DNA of 64,000 nt, from the NCBI GenBank assembly GCA_937958815.1, contig CALGMR010000004.1, positions 248,001 to 312,000 of the forward strand, read 5' to 3'. The position numbers were made by a program, and so were the translations under genes. Position 1 is the stretch's first letter; each line of letters starts with the position of its first letter. Source of the stretch: an uncultured Rhizobiaceae group bacterium (lineage in GTDB: Bacteria; Pseudomonadota; Alphaproteobacteria; Rhizobiales; Rhizobiaceae). Below the pieces are notes generated by a model, which was not told the origin of the DNA, did not search any database, and saw nothing but the letters and a program-made list of their open reading frames with translations. Shown piece by piece: positions 54,249 through 63,714 of the stretch.

Positions 54249-55840
54249 GCCAAAGCCTGCTTTTTAAGATCTGCAAGCTCGTTCACTGAAGGTGCAATTG
54301 AAGCGCTGTTCAGTTCGGCAAGCAATGCATTGCGGTCAACTTTGTCATTGATATTGCGTGGCAATTCTTCTCGCAAAATAATCCGCGTTGGAACCATATA
54401 CTCAGGCAATGTGCGTTTCATCGCTGCTTGCACATCAGCTTCCGGCATATTCATATTTGTTGAATAGCCAACAAGCCCCTGCGCGCTGCCATCGACAATC
54501 GGCCAGGCAACAATGGTTGCCAAATCAGTTTTGCACGCTTTGCGGAGGTGCATTTCGACCTCTTCCAGCTCAATGCGATTGCCCTTGAGTTTCACTTGGT
54601 TGTCCGTGCGGCCCATGTGATGGAAAATACCGTTCTCGTCGCGATAACCGAGGTCTCCCGTGAAATACCAGCGCTCTCCATCAATCACTTTGAACTTCTC
54701 GGCAGTTTGCTCTGGGCGGTTGAAATAGCCGTCCGAGAGTTGAACACTGCTGATCACGATTTCGCCTGTTTCACCGTCGGGCAGCGCTGCACCAGAAGGA
54801 TCACAAATGTTGATTTTGAAATTCGGGTAAGCTGGACCAATCGCCAGAATTTGCCGTTTCTCAGTCACAATTGCAGGGTCTGTCAGACGCTGACGCGTGC
54901 AAACCACAGTGCCTTCGGTGGGGCCATAAATATTCTCAACGACGGAATTCGGAGCAGCTTCAGCCCATTCTTGAACGGCTTTGATTGGCAACGGCTCTCC
55001 ACAGAATACAGACAACCGCAAAGATGGAAACAAGTCAGGTTTCAGCACCTTGTTGCCACGCATATTGTTGATGATTGTCGGTACGGACATCCACGCAGTA
55101 ATTTCACGACGACGAATGAAAGCTTGCGGCGCCATCATATCCAACTGTGTCATCAGGTGCAGCGAAGCGCCCGAACGCCAAGCCAAGAACATGTTATGGA
55201 CACTCAGATCAAACGTCACATCATGCGCTTCCGCAATGCGGTCTTCTTGGGTGAATTCGGTCCATGTTTCAGTGTTGTTTAGATAGTGGTTCAATGAACC
55301 ACACGAGACGACAACGCCCTTGGGTTCGCCAGTCGTGCCAGATGTGAACACGATATAACCTGTTTCTGTTTCATTTCGCGAAATGGGTTCCGGCAGACTG
55401 TTCTGTTTCAGGTCGTCTAGATTGATCGAACCGTCCACATCAGCAGCATCGGCTGTTCTAAAAATGGCTTTTGGAGCAGCTTGAAGAACTTCAGATGTCA
55501 GCAGTTTCGCACCATTTGCATCAACAACGATCGCATCCAGTTCCAACTCACCCATGAGTTTGATCAAACGCTCAGCTGGCCATTTAAGGTTCAACGGAAC
55601 ATAGGTGGCCCCCGCCCAACATGCACCCGCAATCCCGATATAAGCACCAATGCTGCGAGAACCTAAAATGCCCACACGTTTGGATTTCAAAAGCGGATGC
55701 AATGCAGTTGCCACACGCGAAGCGGCATCGACAAGGCCGCGATAGGTTATCTCAGATTTGCCAGAAGATATGGCGATTGAATTTGGATAGTTTTTTGCAG
55801 TAGCGCTAAGATTTGAAACAATATTGAAGTTTTGAGTCAC
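54245..55840 (-). CDS. Amino acid adenylation enzyme (DltA/NRPS A-domain-like)
   Basis: This 531-residue stand-alone adenylation protein carries NRPS core motifs in order: FTSGTTGEPKGVVVSCGSL (A3), VTFDLSVHNMF (A4, with the Asp that binds an alpha-amino group), NIYGPTEGTVV (A5), YFTGDLG (A7), GRTDNQVKLKGNRIELEEVE (A8) and NINDKVDRNAL (A10). The A4 Asp indicates an amino acid substrate, as in D-alanine ligase DltA. It starts at GTG (55840) without a clear ribosome site. The next two genes encode an MBOAT and a carrier protein, so the amino acid is probably passed to that carrier. Confidence 0.87.
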   Translation of the reverse strand: MTQNFNIVSNLSATAKNYPNSIAISSGKSEITYRGLVDAASRVATALHPLLKSKRVGILGSRSIGAYIGIAGACWAGATYVPLNLKWPAERLIKLMGELELDAIVVDANGAKLLTSEVLQAAPKAIFRTADAADVDGSINLDDLKQNSLPEPISRNETETGYIVFTSGTTGEPKGVVVSCGSLNHYLNNTETWTEFTQEDRIAEAHDVTFDLSVHNMFLAWRSGASLHLMTQLDMMAPQAFIRRREITAWMSVPTIINNMRGNKVLKPDLFPSLRLSVFCGEPLPIKAVQEWAEAAPNSVVENIYGPTEGTVVCTRQRLTDPAIVTEKRQILAIGPAYPNFKINICDPSGAALPDGETGEIVISSVQLSDGYFNRPEQTAEKFKVIDGERWYFTGDLGYRDENGIFHHMGRTDNQVKLKGNRIELEEVEMHLRKACKTDLATIVAWPIVDGSAQGLVGYSTNMNMPEADVQAAMKRTLPEYMVPTRIILREELPRNINDKVDRNALLAELNSASIAPSVNELADLKKQALA

Positions 55841-55963
55841 GCATGTGCCAACTGTGTTCCGTGGAATTTGATGCCTAATTTCCGCGAAAACCCTTTTAAG
55901 TCAAACGAGTTTTGCATTTACGCTTAATCAAGAACGTAAACAGATTCTTACTCAGAAGCTGGA

Positions 55964-57055
55964 CTAATTCTGGTGAACCCGCGCCAGTTTTTCCCAGTTA
56001 AAACTGACACCTGTGCCCGGTTCATCTGAAGCCACAGCCAAATTGTCTTCAACAATCAATGGTCGAGTTGTGTATTCATCGATGGGAAATGAATGCACTT
56101 CAATCCACCCACTGTCAGGTTGCCCCGCAACGAGTCCTACGTGCAATTCTTGCATGCCATGGCTGCAAACAGGAATATTATGCGCCGCCGCCAATTCAGC
56201 CACGCGCAGCCAACCCGTTATACCACCACAATTGGACGCGTCAGGTTGGATGAAGCTTAGTTTGGAATATTCGAAAGCCAACTCGAACTCTTCCAGCGTA
56301 TGTAAGTTCTCACCCATTGCCAAAGGCATGTCGGTCGCATCAACAATCTGTCCATATCCAGCGTAGTTGTCTGGGATAATTGGCTCTTCAAACCATAGCA
56401 AATCATAGGGTTTAAAGGCGTGAGAGGCTTCAATGGCTTGGTCAACTTCCATAGAATAATTTGCATCAACCATGAATGCGACGTCAGGTCCAATGAGCTT
56501 TCGAATGGCTTCTATTCTTTCGATATCGTCGCGCAATTCTGGTTGCCCAATTTTTATCTTAACTCCATTGAACCCTCGATCCAGATAGCCGCGAACACTG
56601 TCGAGCAGTTTGGGCAATGGAAAATTCAGATCGATACCACCGCAATAAGCTTTAGCCTTCTTTGCAGCTCCACCCGCCATTTTCCACAGCGGTTGACCCA
56701 ACATTTTTCCGTGGAGATCCCACAACGCAATGTCGATTGCAGAAATTGCAAACCCTGCAATTCCACCCCGTCCCACATAGTGAATATGCCACAACATCCC
56801 ATCATAAAGGGCGTCGATATCGTTAACTTCTTTGCCAATGAGGAACGGCGTGAAATCGTGCTCAATCATAGCCAGCACGGCCCATCCGCCTTTGCCACCC
56901 GTATAGGTGTAACCCGTTCCTTCGCGTCCATCTGACAAAACGACGGTGGCAGTGATCAATTCAAAATGGGTATGATCGCCATGTTTTGCATCCACCAAAA
57001 CCTCTTTGAGGGGCACCTGAAACCGACGCGCGGTGATAGAAACAATTGTGGGCAT
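55964..57055 (-). CDS. Enolase-superfamily enzyme, mandelate racemase/dehydratase-like
   Basis: This 363-residue protein has an alpha/beta capping domain and a barrel with the mandelate racemase-type residues: KIK in GVKIKIGQP, metal ligands Asp in MVDANYS, Glu in WFEEPI and Glu in MGENLHT, then Asp in QPDASNCGG and His in CSHGMQELH. The Lys plus His-Asp dyad suggests an acid-sugar dehydratase or racemase. The substrate cannot be given. It is divergent from ureD, 96 bases away, and has no clear pathway partner. Confidence 0.87.
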   Translation of the reverse strand: MPTIVSITARRFQVPLKEVLVDAKHGDHTHFELITATVVLSDGREGTGYTYTGGKGGWAVLAMIEHDFTPFLIGKEVNDIDALYDGMLWHIHYVGRGGIAGFAISAIDIALWDLHGKMLGQPLWKMAGGAAKKAKAYCGGIDLNFPLPKLLDSVRGYLDRGFNGVKIKIGQPELRDDIERIEAIRKLIGPDVAFMVDANYSMEVDQAIEASHAFKPYDLLWFEEPIIPDNYAGYGQIVDATDMPLAMGENLHTLEEFELAFEYSKLSFIQPDASNCGGITGWLRVAELAAAHNIPVCSHGMQELHVGLVAGQPDSGWIEVHSFPIDEYTTRPLIVEDNLAVASDEPGTGVSFNWEKLARVHQN

Positions 57056-57151
57056 CCAGAACTCCTAAGTTTCATTCCGCAGTTTGAAAGATTTGATATT
57101 TTTATCAATACCTGTGACACACTTAAGAAAGCGACATATCCCACACATCAT

Positions 57152-57991
57152 ATGAAAATGATTTCTCCAGTTCTCAAAGAAACCTCTCCCGAAACGTCTC
57201 ACCAACGCGCCCGAGGAGTTGGTGACTTGGGCGTGGTGGAACAAGGCGGCAAAACTTCGATCAAGCGCTTGTATCAAGAAGGGTGCGCTAAAATCCGCGT
57301 GCCAAAGTCACATTCATCTGCGCTTGAAGCGGTCATGATCAACACATCAGGCGGCATGACGGGCGGCGACACATTGGATTGGACTTTCACTGCTGCTCAA
57401 AACACAAATTTGTCCGTCACCACACAAGCCTGTGAACGCGTCTACAAATCATCCGATGGCGTGGCGCATATGAACGTCAATCTTAACGTTCAGACTGATG
57501 CCTCTTTACGCTGGTTGCCCCAAGAAACCATTTTGTTTGATCAATGCGGTTTAAAGCGGGAAATAAACGTGAATATAGAAAACGGTTGTGAACTGCTTAT
57601 GGCTGAACCACTGGTGTTTGGACGGCAGGCCATGGGGGAAAATCAAATCAACGGCTCCCTGCATGACCGTTGGAGAATCCATTGTGGAGGGCAACTCGTT
57701 CATGCAGAAGACTTAAAACTTGAAGGAAACATGACAGAACGTCTGGAAAACCCGTTCGTGACAAATGGACATATTGCCTGCGCCAGTGTTCTTTTCATCG
57801 CACCACGCGCAGAAGGTGTGTTGCAAGAAGCCAAGACTTTGCTTCAAGATGTAGGCGCGGTTTCATTCTGGAATGGCAAGCTTCTTGCACGTATAATCGC
57901 ACCCAGCAGTTACGAACTGCGTCAAGCGATGTATCCTTTGATACAATTGCTTGGGGATGGAAAAACAATGCCTAAAATCTGGGCCAACTGA
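57152..57991 (+). CDS. ureD: Urease accessory protein UreD (UreH)
   Basis: UreD is the scaffold that first binds apo-urease during nickel insertion. The 279-residue product matches the family, with INTSGGMTGGDTLDWTF and QTDASLRWLPQETILFDQCGLKR. The start at 57152 is chosen because upstream sequence encodes the divergent gene. The first ATG lacks a strong ribosome site. It leads the operon ureDABC...EFG, with ureA 20 bases downstream. Confidence 0.9.
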   Translation: MKMISPVLKETSPETSHQRARGVGDLGVVEQGGKTSIKRLYQEGCAKIRVPKSHSSALEAVMINTSGGMTGGDTLDWTFTAAQNTNLSVTTQACERVYKSSDGVAHMNVNLNVQTDASLRWLPQETILFDQCGLKREINVNIENGCELLMAEPLVFGRQAMGENQINGSLHDRWRIHCGGQLVHAEDLKLEGNMTERLENPFVTNGHIACASVLFIAPRAEGVLQEAKTLLQDVGAVSFWNGKLLARIIAPSSYELRQAMYPLIQLLGDGKTMPKIWAN

Positions 57992-58011
57992 TTGAAATTT
58001 GGACGTAGCTT

Positions 58012-58314
58012 ATGCAACTCACCCCACGTGAAAAAGACAAACTCTTGGTTGCAATGGCAGCTGAAGTTGCCCGCAAACGTCTTGCGCGCGGCGTCAAACT
58101 CAATCACCCCGAAACGATCGCTCTGATCACAGATTTTGTCGTTGAAGGTGCGCGCGATGGCAGAACTGTTGCAGACCTTATGGAAGCCGGCGCGCATGTT
58201 GTCTCTAAAAACCAAGTGATGGAGGGCATAGCCAGCATGATTCATGACATCCAAGTGGAAGCCACTTTTCCAGATGGCACCAAACTTGTCACCGTTCATC
58301 AGCCTGTGCGTTAG
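58012..58314 (+). CDS. ureA: Urease gamma subunit UreA
   Basis: This 100-residue subunit has the family sequence [25 protein letters not shown] at its start and [15 protein letters not shown] in the middle. It forms the urease core with UreB and UreC, is full length and precedes ureB by 11 bases. Confidence 0.96.
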   Translation: MQLTPREKDKLLVAMAAEVARKRLARGVKLNHPETIALITDFVVEGARDGRTVADLMEAGAHVVSKNQVMEGIASMIHDIQVEATFPDGTKLVTVHQPVR

Positions 58315-58325
58315 GAGATTATCAT

Positions 58326-58631
58326 ATGCAACCGGGAGAAATAATCGCTGCCGCTGGCAATATTACATTCAACACCGAACAATCGGTTCTTACGTTGAAA
58401 GTGGCAAACACCGGTGACCGCCCAGTTCAAGTTGGCAGTCATTATCATTTTTTTGAAACCAATCCCGCTTTGGAATTTGACAGAGACGCAAGCCGTGGCA
58501 TGCGCTTGGACATCGCGCCCGGAACAGCCGTTCGTTTCGAACCGGGCCAACAGCGTGACGTGAATTTGATCCCAATTGGTGGTGACCGAACAATATTTGG
58601 TTTCAATGGCCGCGTGATGGGACGGCTGTAA
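58326..58631 (+). CDS. ureB: Urease beta subunit UreB
   Basis: This 101-residue beta subunit shows [16 protein letters not shown] and the hallmark [18 protein letters not shown], then [18 protein letters not shown]. It is full length, separate from UreA and UreC as in most proteobacteria, and sits between their genes in order. Confidence 0.96.
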   Translation: MQPGEIIAAAGNITFNTEQSVLTLKVANTGDRPVQVGSHYHFFETNPALEFDRDASRGMRLDIAPGTAVRFEPGQQRDVNLIPIGGDRTIFGFNGRVMGRL

Positions 58632-58680
58632 CGAAAGCCACTCGTTTGACTTCATAAAGACAAAACAAATCGGAAATTCT

Positions 58681-60393
58681 ATGCCAGCCACACTTCCCCG
58701 TTCAGAATATGCAGCCATGTTTGGCCCAACCACTGGCGACAAGGTTCGCCTTGCAGACACTGATCTCATCATCGAAGTTGAAAAAGATCTCACGACCTAT
58801 GGTGAAGAAGTAAAGTTCGGCGGCGGCAAGGTTATCCGCGATGGCATGGGACAATCGCAAGTCACCCGTGCAAAGGGTGCGGTTGATACAGTTATCACCA
58901 ATGCGCTGATCGTGGATCATACTAGTATCTACAAAGCAGATATTGGTTTGCGTGATGGCCGAATTCACAAGATCGGGAAGTCAGGAAATCCCGACACACA
59001 GTCTGGTGTAGATATCATCATCGGACCAGGAACCGAGATTATTGCAGGCGAAGGAAAGATCATCACGGCTGGTGGGTTCGACAGTCACATTCATTTCATC
59101 TGTCCTCAGCAAATTGAGGAAGCTCTGCATTCTGGCATCACAACTATGTTGGGCGGTGGCACGGGCCCTGCCCATGGCACATTGGCCACCACCTGCACCC
59201 CTGGCACTTGGCACATTGGCCGCATGATCCAGAGTTTTGATGCATTTCCAATGAACATCGGATTGTCAGGCAAAGGCAACGCATCCCTTCCTGTGTCGTT
59301 GCATGAAATGGTTTTGGGTGGTGCATGTGCCCTGAAATTACATGAAGACTGGGGCACCACGCCAGCGGCAATCGACACATGTTTGTCTGTAGCGGACGAA
59401 CATGACGTGCAGGTGATGATCCACACTGATACACTCAATGAATCCGGTTTCGTTGAAAACACCGTAGATGCCTTCAAAGGCAGAACCATTCACGCATTCC
59501 ATACCGAAGGCGCAGGTGGCGGCCACGCACCAGACATTATTAAAATTTGCGGATTGCAGAATGTCCTCCCCTCTTCCACCAATCCGACACGGCCTTACAC
59601 GGTCAACACATTAGAAGAACATTTGGACATGCTGATGGTCTGCCATCATCTCGACAGTTCCATTCCAGAAGACATTGCATTTGCAGAAAGCCGCATTCGA
59701 AAAGAAACCATTGCTGCAGAAGACATTCTTCACGACATGGGGGCATTCTCCATTATTGCCTCCGACAGCCAAGCCATGGGTCGCGTGGGCGAAGTTCTTA
59801 TCCGCACGTGGCAAACAGCTGACAAGATGAAAAAACAGCGCGGCGCATTGAGCGAAGAAACAGGTGACAACGACAATTTCCGCGTGCGCCGTTACATTTC
59901 AAAAGTGACAATCAACCCAGCTATTGCCCATGGAATCAGTCATGAAATTGGTTCCATCGAAGAAGGCAAACGCGCAGACATCGTTGTCTGGGACCCTGCG
60001 TTTTTTGGTGTGAAGCCAGCCATGGTTCTGATTGGTGGCACGATTGCAGCAGCCCCAATGGGTGACCCAAATGCCTCCATTCCAACCCCGCAACCCGTAC
60101 ACATGCGGCCCATGTTCGGCGCCTTTGGTAAGTCTCTAACCAATTCATCTGTGACCTTTGTCTCCAAGGCCGCAAAGGAAGATGGTTTGCGTGAAAAACT
60201 CGGTGTTGAGAAAGATATGCTGGCTGTTGAAAACACCCGAAGTGGCATCGGAAAGTCATCGCTTATTTTGAACGACGCAACGCCGGATGTGGAAGTTGAC
60301 CCGGAAACCTACGAGGTGCGTGCTGACGGTGAGCTTCTCACCTGCGAACCTGCCGAAGTTTTGCCAATGGCCCAACGGTATTTCTTATTCTAA
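58681..60393 (+). CDS. ureC: Urease alpha (catalytic) subunit UreC
   Basis: This 570-residue nickel enzyme hydrolyses urea to ammonia and carbon dioxide. All active-site elements are visible: HIHFICPQQ (nickel His pair), the carbamylated Lys in [12 protein letters not shown], His residues in [10 protein letters not shown] and [15 protein letters not shown], the flap Cys-His in MVCHHLD, and Asp in [13 protein letters not shown]. The length is normal. The ammonia made could supply glutamine synthesis. Unusually, ureE does not follow immediately, as two small unrelated genes intervene. Confidence 0.97.
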   Translation: MPATLPRSEYAAMFGPTTGDKVRLADTDLIIEVEKDLTTYGEEVKFGGGKVIRDGMGQSQVTRAKGAVDTVITNALIVDHTSIYKADIGLRDGRIHKIGKSGNPDTQSGVDIIIGPGTEIIAGEGKIITAGGFDSHIHFICPQQIEEALHSGITTMLGGGTGPAHGTLATTCTPGTWHIGRMIQSFDAFPMNIGLSGKGNASLPVSLHEMVLGGACALKLHEDWGTTPAAIDTCLSVADEHDVQVMIHTDTLNESGFVENTVDAFKGRTIHAFHTEGAGGGHAPDIIKICGLQNVLPSSTNPTRPYTVNTLEEHLDMLMVCHHLDSSIPEDIAFAESRIRKETIAAEDILHDMGAFSIIASDSQAMGRVGEVLIRTWQTADKMKKQRGALSEETGDNDNFRVRRYISKVTINPAIAHGISHEIGSIEEGKRADIVVWDPAFFGVKPAMVLIGGTIAAAPMGDPNASIPTPQPVHMRPMFGAFGKSLTNSSVTFVSKAAKEDGLREKLGVEKDMLAVENTRSGIGKSSLILNDATPDVEVDPETYEVRADGELLTCEPAEVLPMAQRYFLF

Positions 60394-60474
60394 TTGCGCA
60401 GAATTGATTTGTGTTTGATCATTGGATTTCGCAATCAACAGCCAATCAAACGACTGTTTAAAGGTGATAACACC

Positions 60475-60951
60475 ATGCCCGTTTCTCAATCACGCCTCAA
60501 CGCGGCGCTTTTTATAATTCGCCTAGGCATTGGCGCATTTCTTGTTGTTTGGGCTTCGCTGAAATTCTTGCGTCCTGAATGGATGGTCAACGTTTTCAAG
60601 AACACATACAAACAAGAATGGATCACCCAAGATCATGCCTTCATTGTGGGTGGTTTGCAGATGCTGATCGTCATCTTATTCATTCTCGGTGTTTGGCGAA
60701 CCGTCACCTATGCTTTCATCACTCTCATGCACGCCACAGGTGTGGTAGGAACATTGTTGGGTGGCAGCCTTTTGTTCAAAGGCGGGCTGATAAAGGCCAT
60801 CGCCACTGGCAATTTTGCGATTGGCTATATAAATTTTCCATCCAATTTGCTTTGGACATCAGTTGCGACACTGGCGGCATTGATTGCCCTTTTCATTTTG
60901 CGGCACCATGATGGTTGGACAGTTGACGGTATAAGAAAGCGAAGACACTAA
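60475..60951 (+). CDS. DoxX-like small membrane protein inside the urease operon
   Basis: This 158-residue protein has four hydrophobic segments (about residues 8-28, 55-78, 83-105 and 122-145) and resembles DoxX/DUF417-type membrane proteins, including RLGIGAFLVVWASLKFLRPE at the start. The start at 60475 has AAGGTG upstream. It lies 81 bases after ureC, and its stop overlaps the next start (TAATG), so it is part of the operon. A function in nickel or urea handling is conceivable, but nothing in the sequence shows this. Confidence 0.75.
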   Translation: MPVSQSRLNAALFIIRLGIGAFLVVWASLKFLRPEWMVNVFKNTYKQEWITQDHAFIVGGLQMLIVILFILGVWRTVTYAFITLMHATGVVGTLLGGSLLFKGGLIKAIATGNFAIGYINFPSNLLWTSVATLAALIALFILRHHDGWTVDGIRKRRH

Positions 60952-61247
60952 TGATGTATTTAATTGCCACTTTGAAAATCCAGCCCGGCAGCCTTCCCGC
61001 CATCCGCGAAGCAGTCAAAGATTGCATCACGGGCACGCGCAACGAACCCGGCAATATTTCATACGATTTGCATCAATCTATCACTGATGAAAACACACTC
61101 GTCTTTGTGGAAAGATGGAAAGACCGCGCGTCATTGGACAACCACTTTACGGAACCTCACTTCTTGGCTTGGCGCGAAGTGGGCAGCCAATATTTCTTGA
61201 GCCGGACAATCGAAGTCATTGATCCAAAATCGGTGGATGAACTGTAA
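60951..61247 (+). CDS. Antibiotic biosynthesis monooxygenase-domain (ABM) protein
   Basis: This 98-residue ferredoxin-like alpha/beta-barrel protein has the ABM pattern: MMYLIATLKIQPGS at the N-terminus, NEPGNISYDLHQS in the middle and FVERWKDRASLDNHFTEPHF. Members include quinol monooxygenase YgiN and heme-degrading enzymes, though many have no known reaction. It is coupled to the DoxX-like gene and followed by ureE three bases later. No residue assignment for activity is possible from sequence. Confidence 0.8.
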   Translation: MMYLIATLKIQPGSLPAIREAVKDCITGTRNEPGNISYDLHQSITDENTLVFVERWKDRASLDNHFTEPHFLAWREVGSQYFLSRTIEVIDPKSVDEL

Positions 61248-61250
61248 TTC

Positions 61251-61700
61251 ATGCTCACCGCTGAAGCAGTTATTTCCGACCCATTCGATCCCATAGACAC
61301 GATCACGCTAGACGAAACAGATCGCCACAGACGGCGTATCAAGCTCACGTCTGACAATGGAATTGAGTTTTTATTGAACCTGCCCAAAGCCCGTTTGTTG
61401 CGCCATGAGGAAGGGCTGGCATTGGATGATGGTACATTCATCCAAGTGCTTGCCAAGCCTGAAAAACTATTTGAAGTGAAAGGCAAGGATGCACAACATC
61501 TTCTTGCATTGGTTTGGCAAATCGGCAATCGCCATTTGGCGGCACAAATACAAGATGGTCGCATTCTTATCCGGTCAGATGAGGTTATCCGCAACATGCT
61601 GGAACAGCTGGGTGCTGAAGTTACAGACCTAGAGGCACCATTCAGCCCAGAAGGTGGAGCATATGGCGATGCCCATCAGGACCACCACCAACATGACTGA
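61251..61700 (+). CDS. ureE: Urease accessory protein UreE (nickel metallochaperone)
   Basis: This 149-residue UreE delivers nickel to the apo-urease complex. The N-terminal domain contains RRRIKLTSDNGIEFLLNLPK, and the peptide-binding part has LVWQIGNRHLAAQIQDGRI with the conserved His. The short tail [11 protein letters not shown] is His-rich and can bind extra nickel. The stop overlaps the probable ureF start region. Confidence 0.93.
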   Translation: MLTAEAVISDPFDPIDTITLDETDRHRRRIKLTSDNGIEFLLNLPKARLLRHEEGLALDDGTFIQVLAKPEKLFEVKGKDAQHLLALVWQIGNRHLAAQIQDGRILIRSDEVIRNMLEQLGAEVTDLEAPFSPEGGAYGDAHQDHHQHD

Positions 61701-62343
61701 CCCATCGCTATTGCGTTTGATGACATGGCTTTCCCCCGCATTTCCGGTTGGAGGATTTGCCTGGTCAAATGGGTTGGAAACAGCTTGCTTGAACGGATCT
61801 GTTGTAGACATCGAGCATTTGCAAGAATGGATTTCAACTAGCTTGAAATATGGGGCGATACACAACGATCTCATCCTTCTTGCCGCATCGCACAAAGGTG
61901 AAGTTCCTCTCCCTGAAATCAACGAATTGGCTTTGGCGCTTACAGGGTCTGCAGAACGCCATAAAGAAACGACCGAATTGGGCAGCGCATTTATGACCGC
62001 TGCACAATCTTGGACAAATCCAACAGATGGATCCACGCCCAAGACACTTGCATATCCCGTGAGCGTGGGCTGGGTTGCAGCGCAAAGCAAAATTGCGCTC
62101 AATAATACCCTTATCGCTTTTGCGCACGCTGTTGTGAGCAATCAAATTCAGGCGGCATTGCGCCTGATGAAGGTTGGCCAACAATCGGGTGTCGCCCTGT
62201 TGGCAGCTTTTGAACCTTTCCTTTTAGAAGAGGCGAGCAGCGCTCAGAACAGCACCCTCGACGATATCGGCTCATGCGGTCTCAATATGGAGTTAGCGGC
62301 CATGAACCACGAGGACCTCAATTCAAGGATTTTTAGATCATGA
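61669..62343 (+). CDS. ureF: Urease accessory protein UreF
   Basis: UreF joins UreD in the activation complex and recruits UreG. The core [21 protein letters not shown] and the C-terminal helices are typical. I use the ATG at 61669 (224 residues) since GGTGGAG sits upstream at a workable distance; the ATG at 61693 would also be reasonable. The gene overlaps ureE, and its stop overlaps the ureG start by four bases. Confidence 0.9.
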   Translation: MPIRTTTNMTDPSLLRLMTWLSPAFPVGGFAWSNGLETACLNGSVVDIEHLQEWISTSLKYGAIHNDLILLAASHKGEVPLPEINELALALTGSAERHKETTELGSAFMTAAQSWTNPTDGSTPKTLAYPVSVGWVAAQSKIALNNTLIAFAHAVVSNQIQAALRLMKVGQQSGVALLAAFEPFLLEEASSAQNSTLDDIGSCGLNMELAAMNHEDLNSRIFRS

Positions 62344-62957
62344 GTAAGAATGGGCCATTGCGCATCGGCATAGGCGGACCAGTGGGGTCTGGCAAAACCA
62401 CTTTGACCGAAAAACTCTGCAAAGCCATGCGTGATGATTTTTCTATCGCTGTCGTAACCAATGATATTTACACAAGAGAAGACGCTGACGCTCTTATTCG
62501 TATGCAAGCATTGCCTTCAGATCGGGTCATCGGTGTGGAGACAGGCGGCTGTCCCCATACTGCAATTCGTGAAGATGCTTCGATCAACCTCCGCGCTATA
62601 GAAGAACTCAACACGCGCCATAAATCTCTCGACATCGTGTTCATAGAATCTGGTGGGGACAACCTGGCCGCCACATTCTCTCCCGAGCTTGCAGACGTTT
62701 CAATTTATGTAGTTTCAGTGGCGCAAGGCGATGACATCCCGCGCAAAGGTGGTCCTGCAATCACGCGGTCAGATCTGCTGCTCGTCAATAAAACAGATCT
62801 TGCACCCCATGTGGGAGCTGATTTGGAACGTATGCGCAGTGATGCACGTTCTGCCCGGCCCAGTTTACCAACTTTTTTCACCGACTTACGCAATGGCAAT
62901 GGCGTTAATGAGACTGTGGAATATCTAAGAGATATCGGTGGCTTGGAACAAAGTTAG
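62340..62957 (+). CDS. ureG: Urease accessory GTPase UreG
   Basis: This 205-residue SIMIBI GTPase couples GTP hydrolysis to nickel insertion. It has the P-loop [17 protein letters not shown], the CPH-type nickel site in [33 protein letters not shown] and [10 protein letters not shown]. It starts in the ATGA overlap with ureF. The stop overlaps the convergent TetR gene by four bases. It completes a full urease set without transporter genes nearby. Confidence 0.96.
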   Translation: MSKNGPLRIGIGGPVGSGKTTLTEKLCKAMRDDFSIAVVTNDIYTREDADALIRMQALPSDRVIGVETGGCPHTAIREDASINLRAIEELNTRHKSLDIVFIESGGDNLAATFSPELADVSIYVVSVAQGDDIPRKGGPAITRSDLLLVNKTDLAPHVGADLERMRSDARSARPSLPTFFTDLRNGNGVNETVEYLRDIGGLEQS

Positions 62958-63544
62958 GTCATTGATCCTGAGAAACGTTTGACCGTTTGCTGCGAAGCGG
63001 TCTTTAGTTCCTGAACTGCTTGGCCACCCCGCGCCATGATACGCAAACCCACATAGTTGAGCGACAAACTGCGAGCTTCCGCTTGTCTCAAATTCTTGGT
63101 TTTCGAACCCCACACCTTCGTGTCAGCAAGCGCGATGGAAAAAGATTGAGTCAATCTATCAAGTTGATCGCCGACAATTTCCGCAATCTCGTCATCATTG
63201 GATGCGGCTCCAGCAGATGTGTTGCAGAGCAAACAACCACGCCGATCTCCATTTTGAACCGCATCAATTGCACCTCTGAAAACTTTCGCCAAACGTTTTT
63301 CACCAGACAAAGTTTTGTCGCGTAAACTGACCTCAGCTGGTTTCACATGCAGATCGTCATACAAATTCAGTGCTCGAATAAAGAGTGCTTTCTTACTTCC
63401 GAAAGCTTTGTAAAGGCTGCCCCGCGTGATTTCCATTGCAGACAGCAGGTCCGGTAAGCTGGTTCCATGATACCCATGCGTCCAAAAAGCGTTCATCGCT
63501 TTTTCGACTGCAGTTTCAACATCAAACTCTCTGGGACGTGCCAT
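62954..63544 (-). CDS. TetR-family transcriptional regulator
   Basis: This 196-residue regulator has the N-terminal DNA-binding domain [17 protein letters not shown] with [28 protein letters not shown]. The ligand domain contains [15 protein letters not shown], with two nearby cysteines. I start at the ATG at 63544, because the upstream alternative is a TTG. The gene is divergent from a DM13-domain secreted protein, and two near-identical palindromic sites lie between them, so it likely represses both. Confidence 0.9.
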   Translation of the reverse strand: MARPREFDVETAVEKAMNAFWTHGYHGTSLPDLLSAMEITRGSLYKAFGSKKALFIRALNLYDDLHVKPAEVSLRDKTLSGEKRLAKVFRGAIDAVQNGDRRGCLLCNTSAGAASNDDEIAEIVGDQLDRLTQSFSIALADTKVWGSKTKNLRQAEARSLSLNYVGLRIMARGGQAVQELKTASQQTVKRFSGSMT

Positions 63545-63581
63545 AAAAATAAATCCAATGAACAAAGATGAGCCTTTATAT

Positions 63582-63601
63582 ATTCGGAACCAATTGGTTT
63601 A
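63582..63601. promoter_or_regulatory. TetR operator-like site 1
   Basis: The core AACCAATTGGTT is a perfect 12-base palindrome within an extended sequence beginning ATTCGG. It lies 38 bases upstream of the TetR gene start. The same sequence recurs in opposite orientation at 63631-63650, which supports regulatory use by the adjacent TetR protein. Confidence 0.65.
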
Positions 63602-63630
63602 CAATACACACTTATGTGATTTCAAGTTAT

Positions 63631-63650
63631 TAGACCAATTGGTTCCGAAT
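63631..63650. promoter_or_regulatory. TetR operator-like site 2
   Basis: The core ACCAATTGGT is palindromic and, read on the minus strand, repeats the extended half ATTCGGAACC seen in site 1. Core centres are about 45 bases apart, roughly four helical turns. It lies 65 bases upstream of the gene at 63715, so paired binding could block both divergent promoters. Confidence 0.65.
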
Positions 63651-63714
63651 TACTAAATTGGGTTCATCGGACAAGCCACCAGGCCTTCCGCAAGTAATTT
63701 GAAAGGAACTTAAA

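Noticed and set aside
54548..55282. Plus-strand open frame inside the adenylation gene
   Set aside because: It is antisense to core NRPS-type motifs and has no ribosome site or domain.
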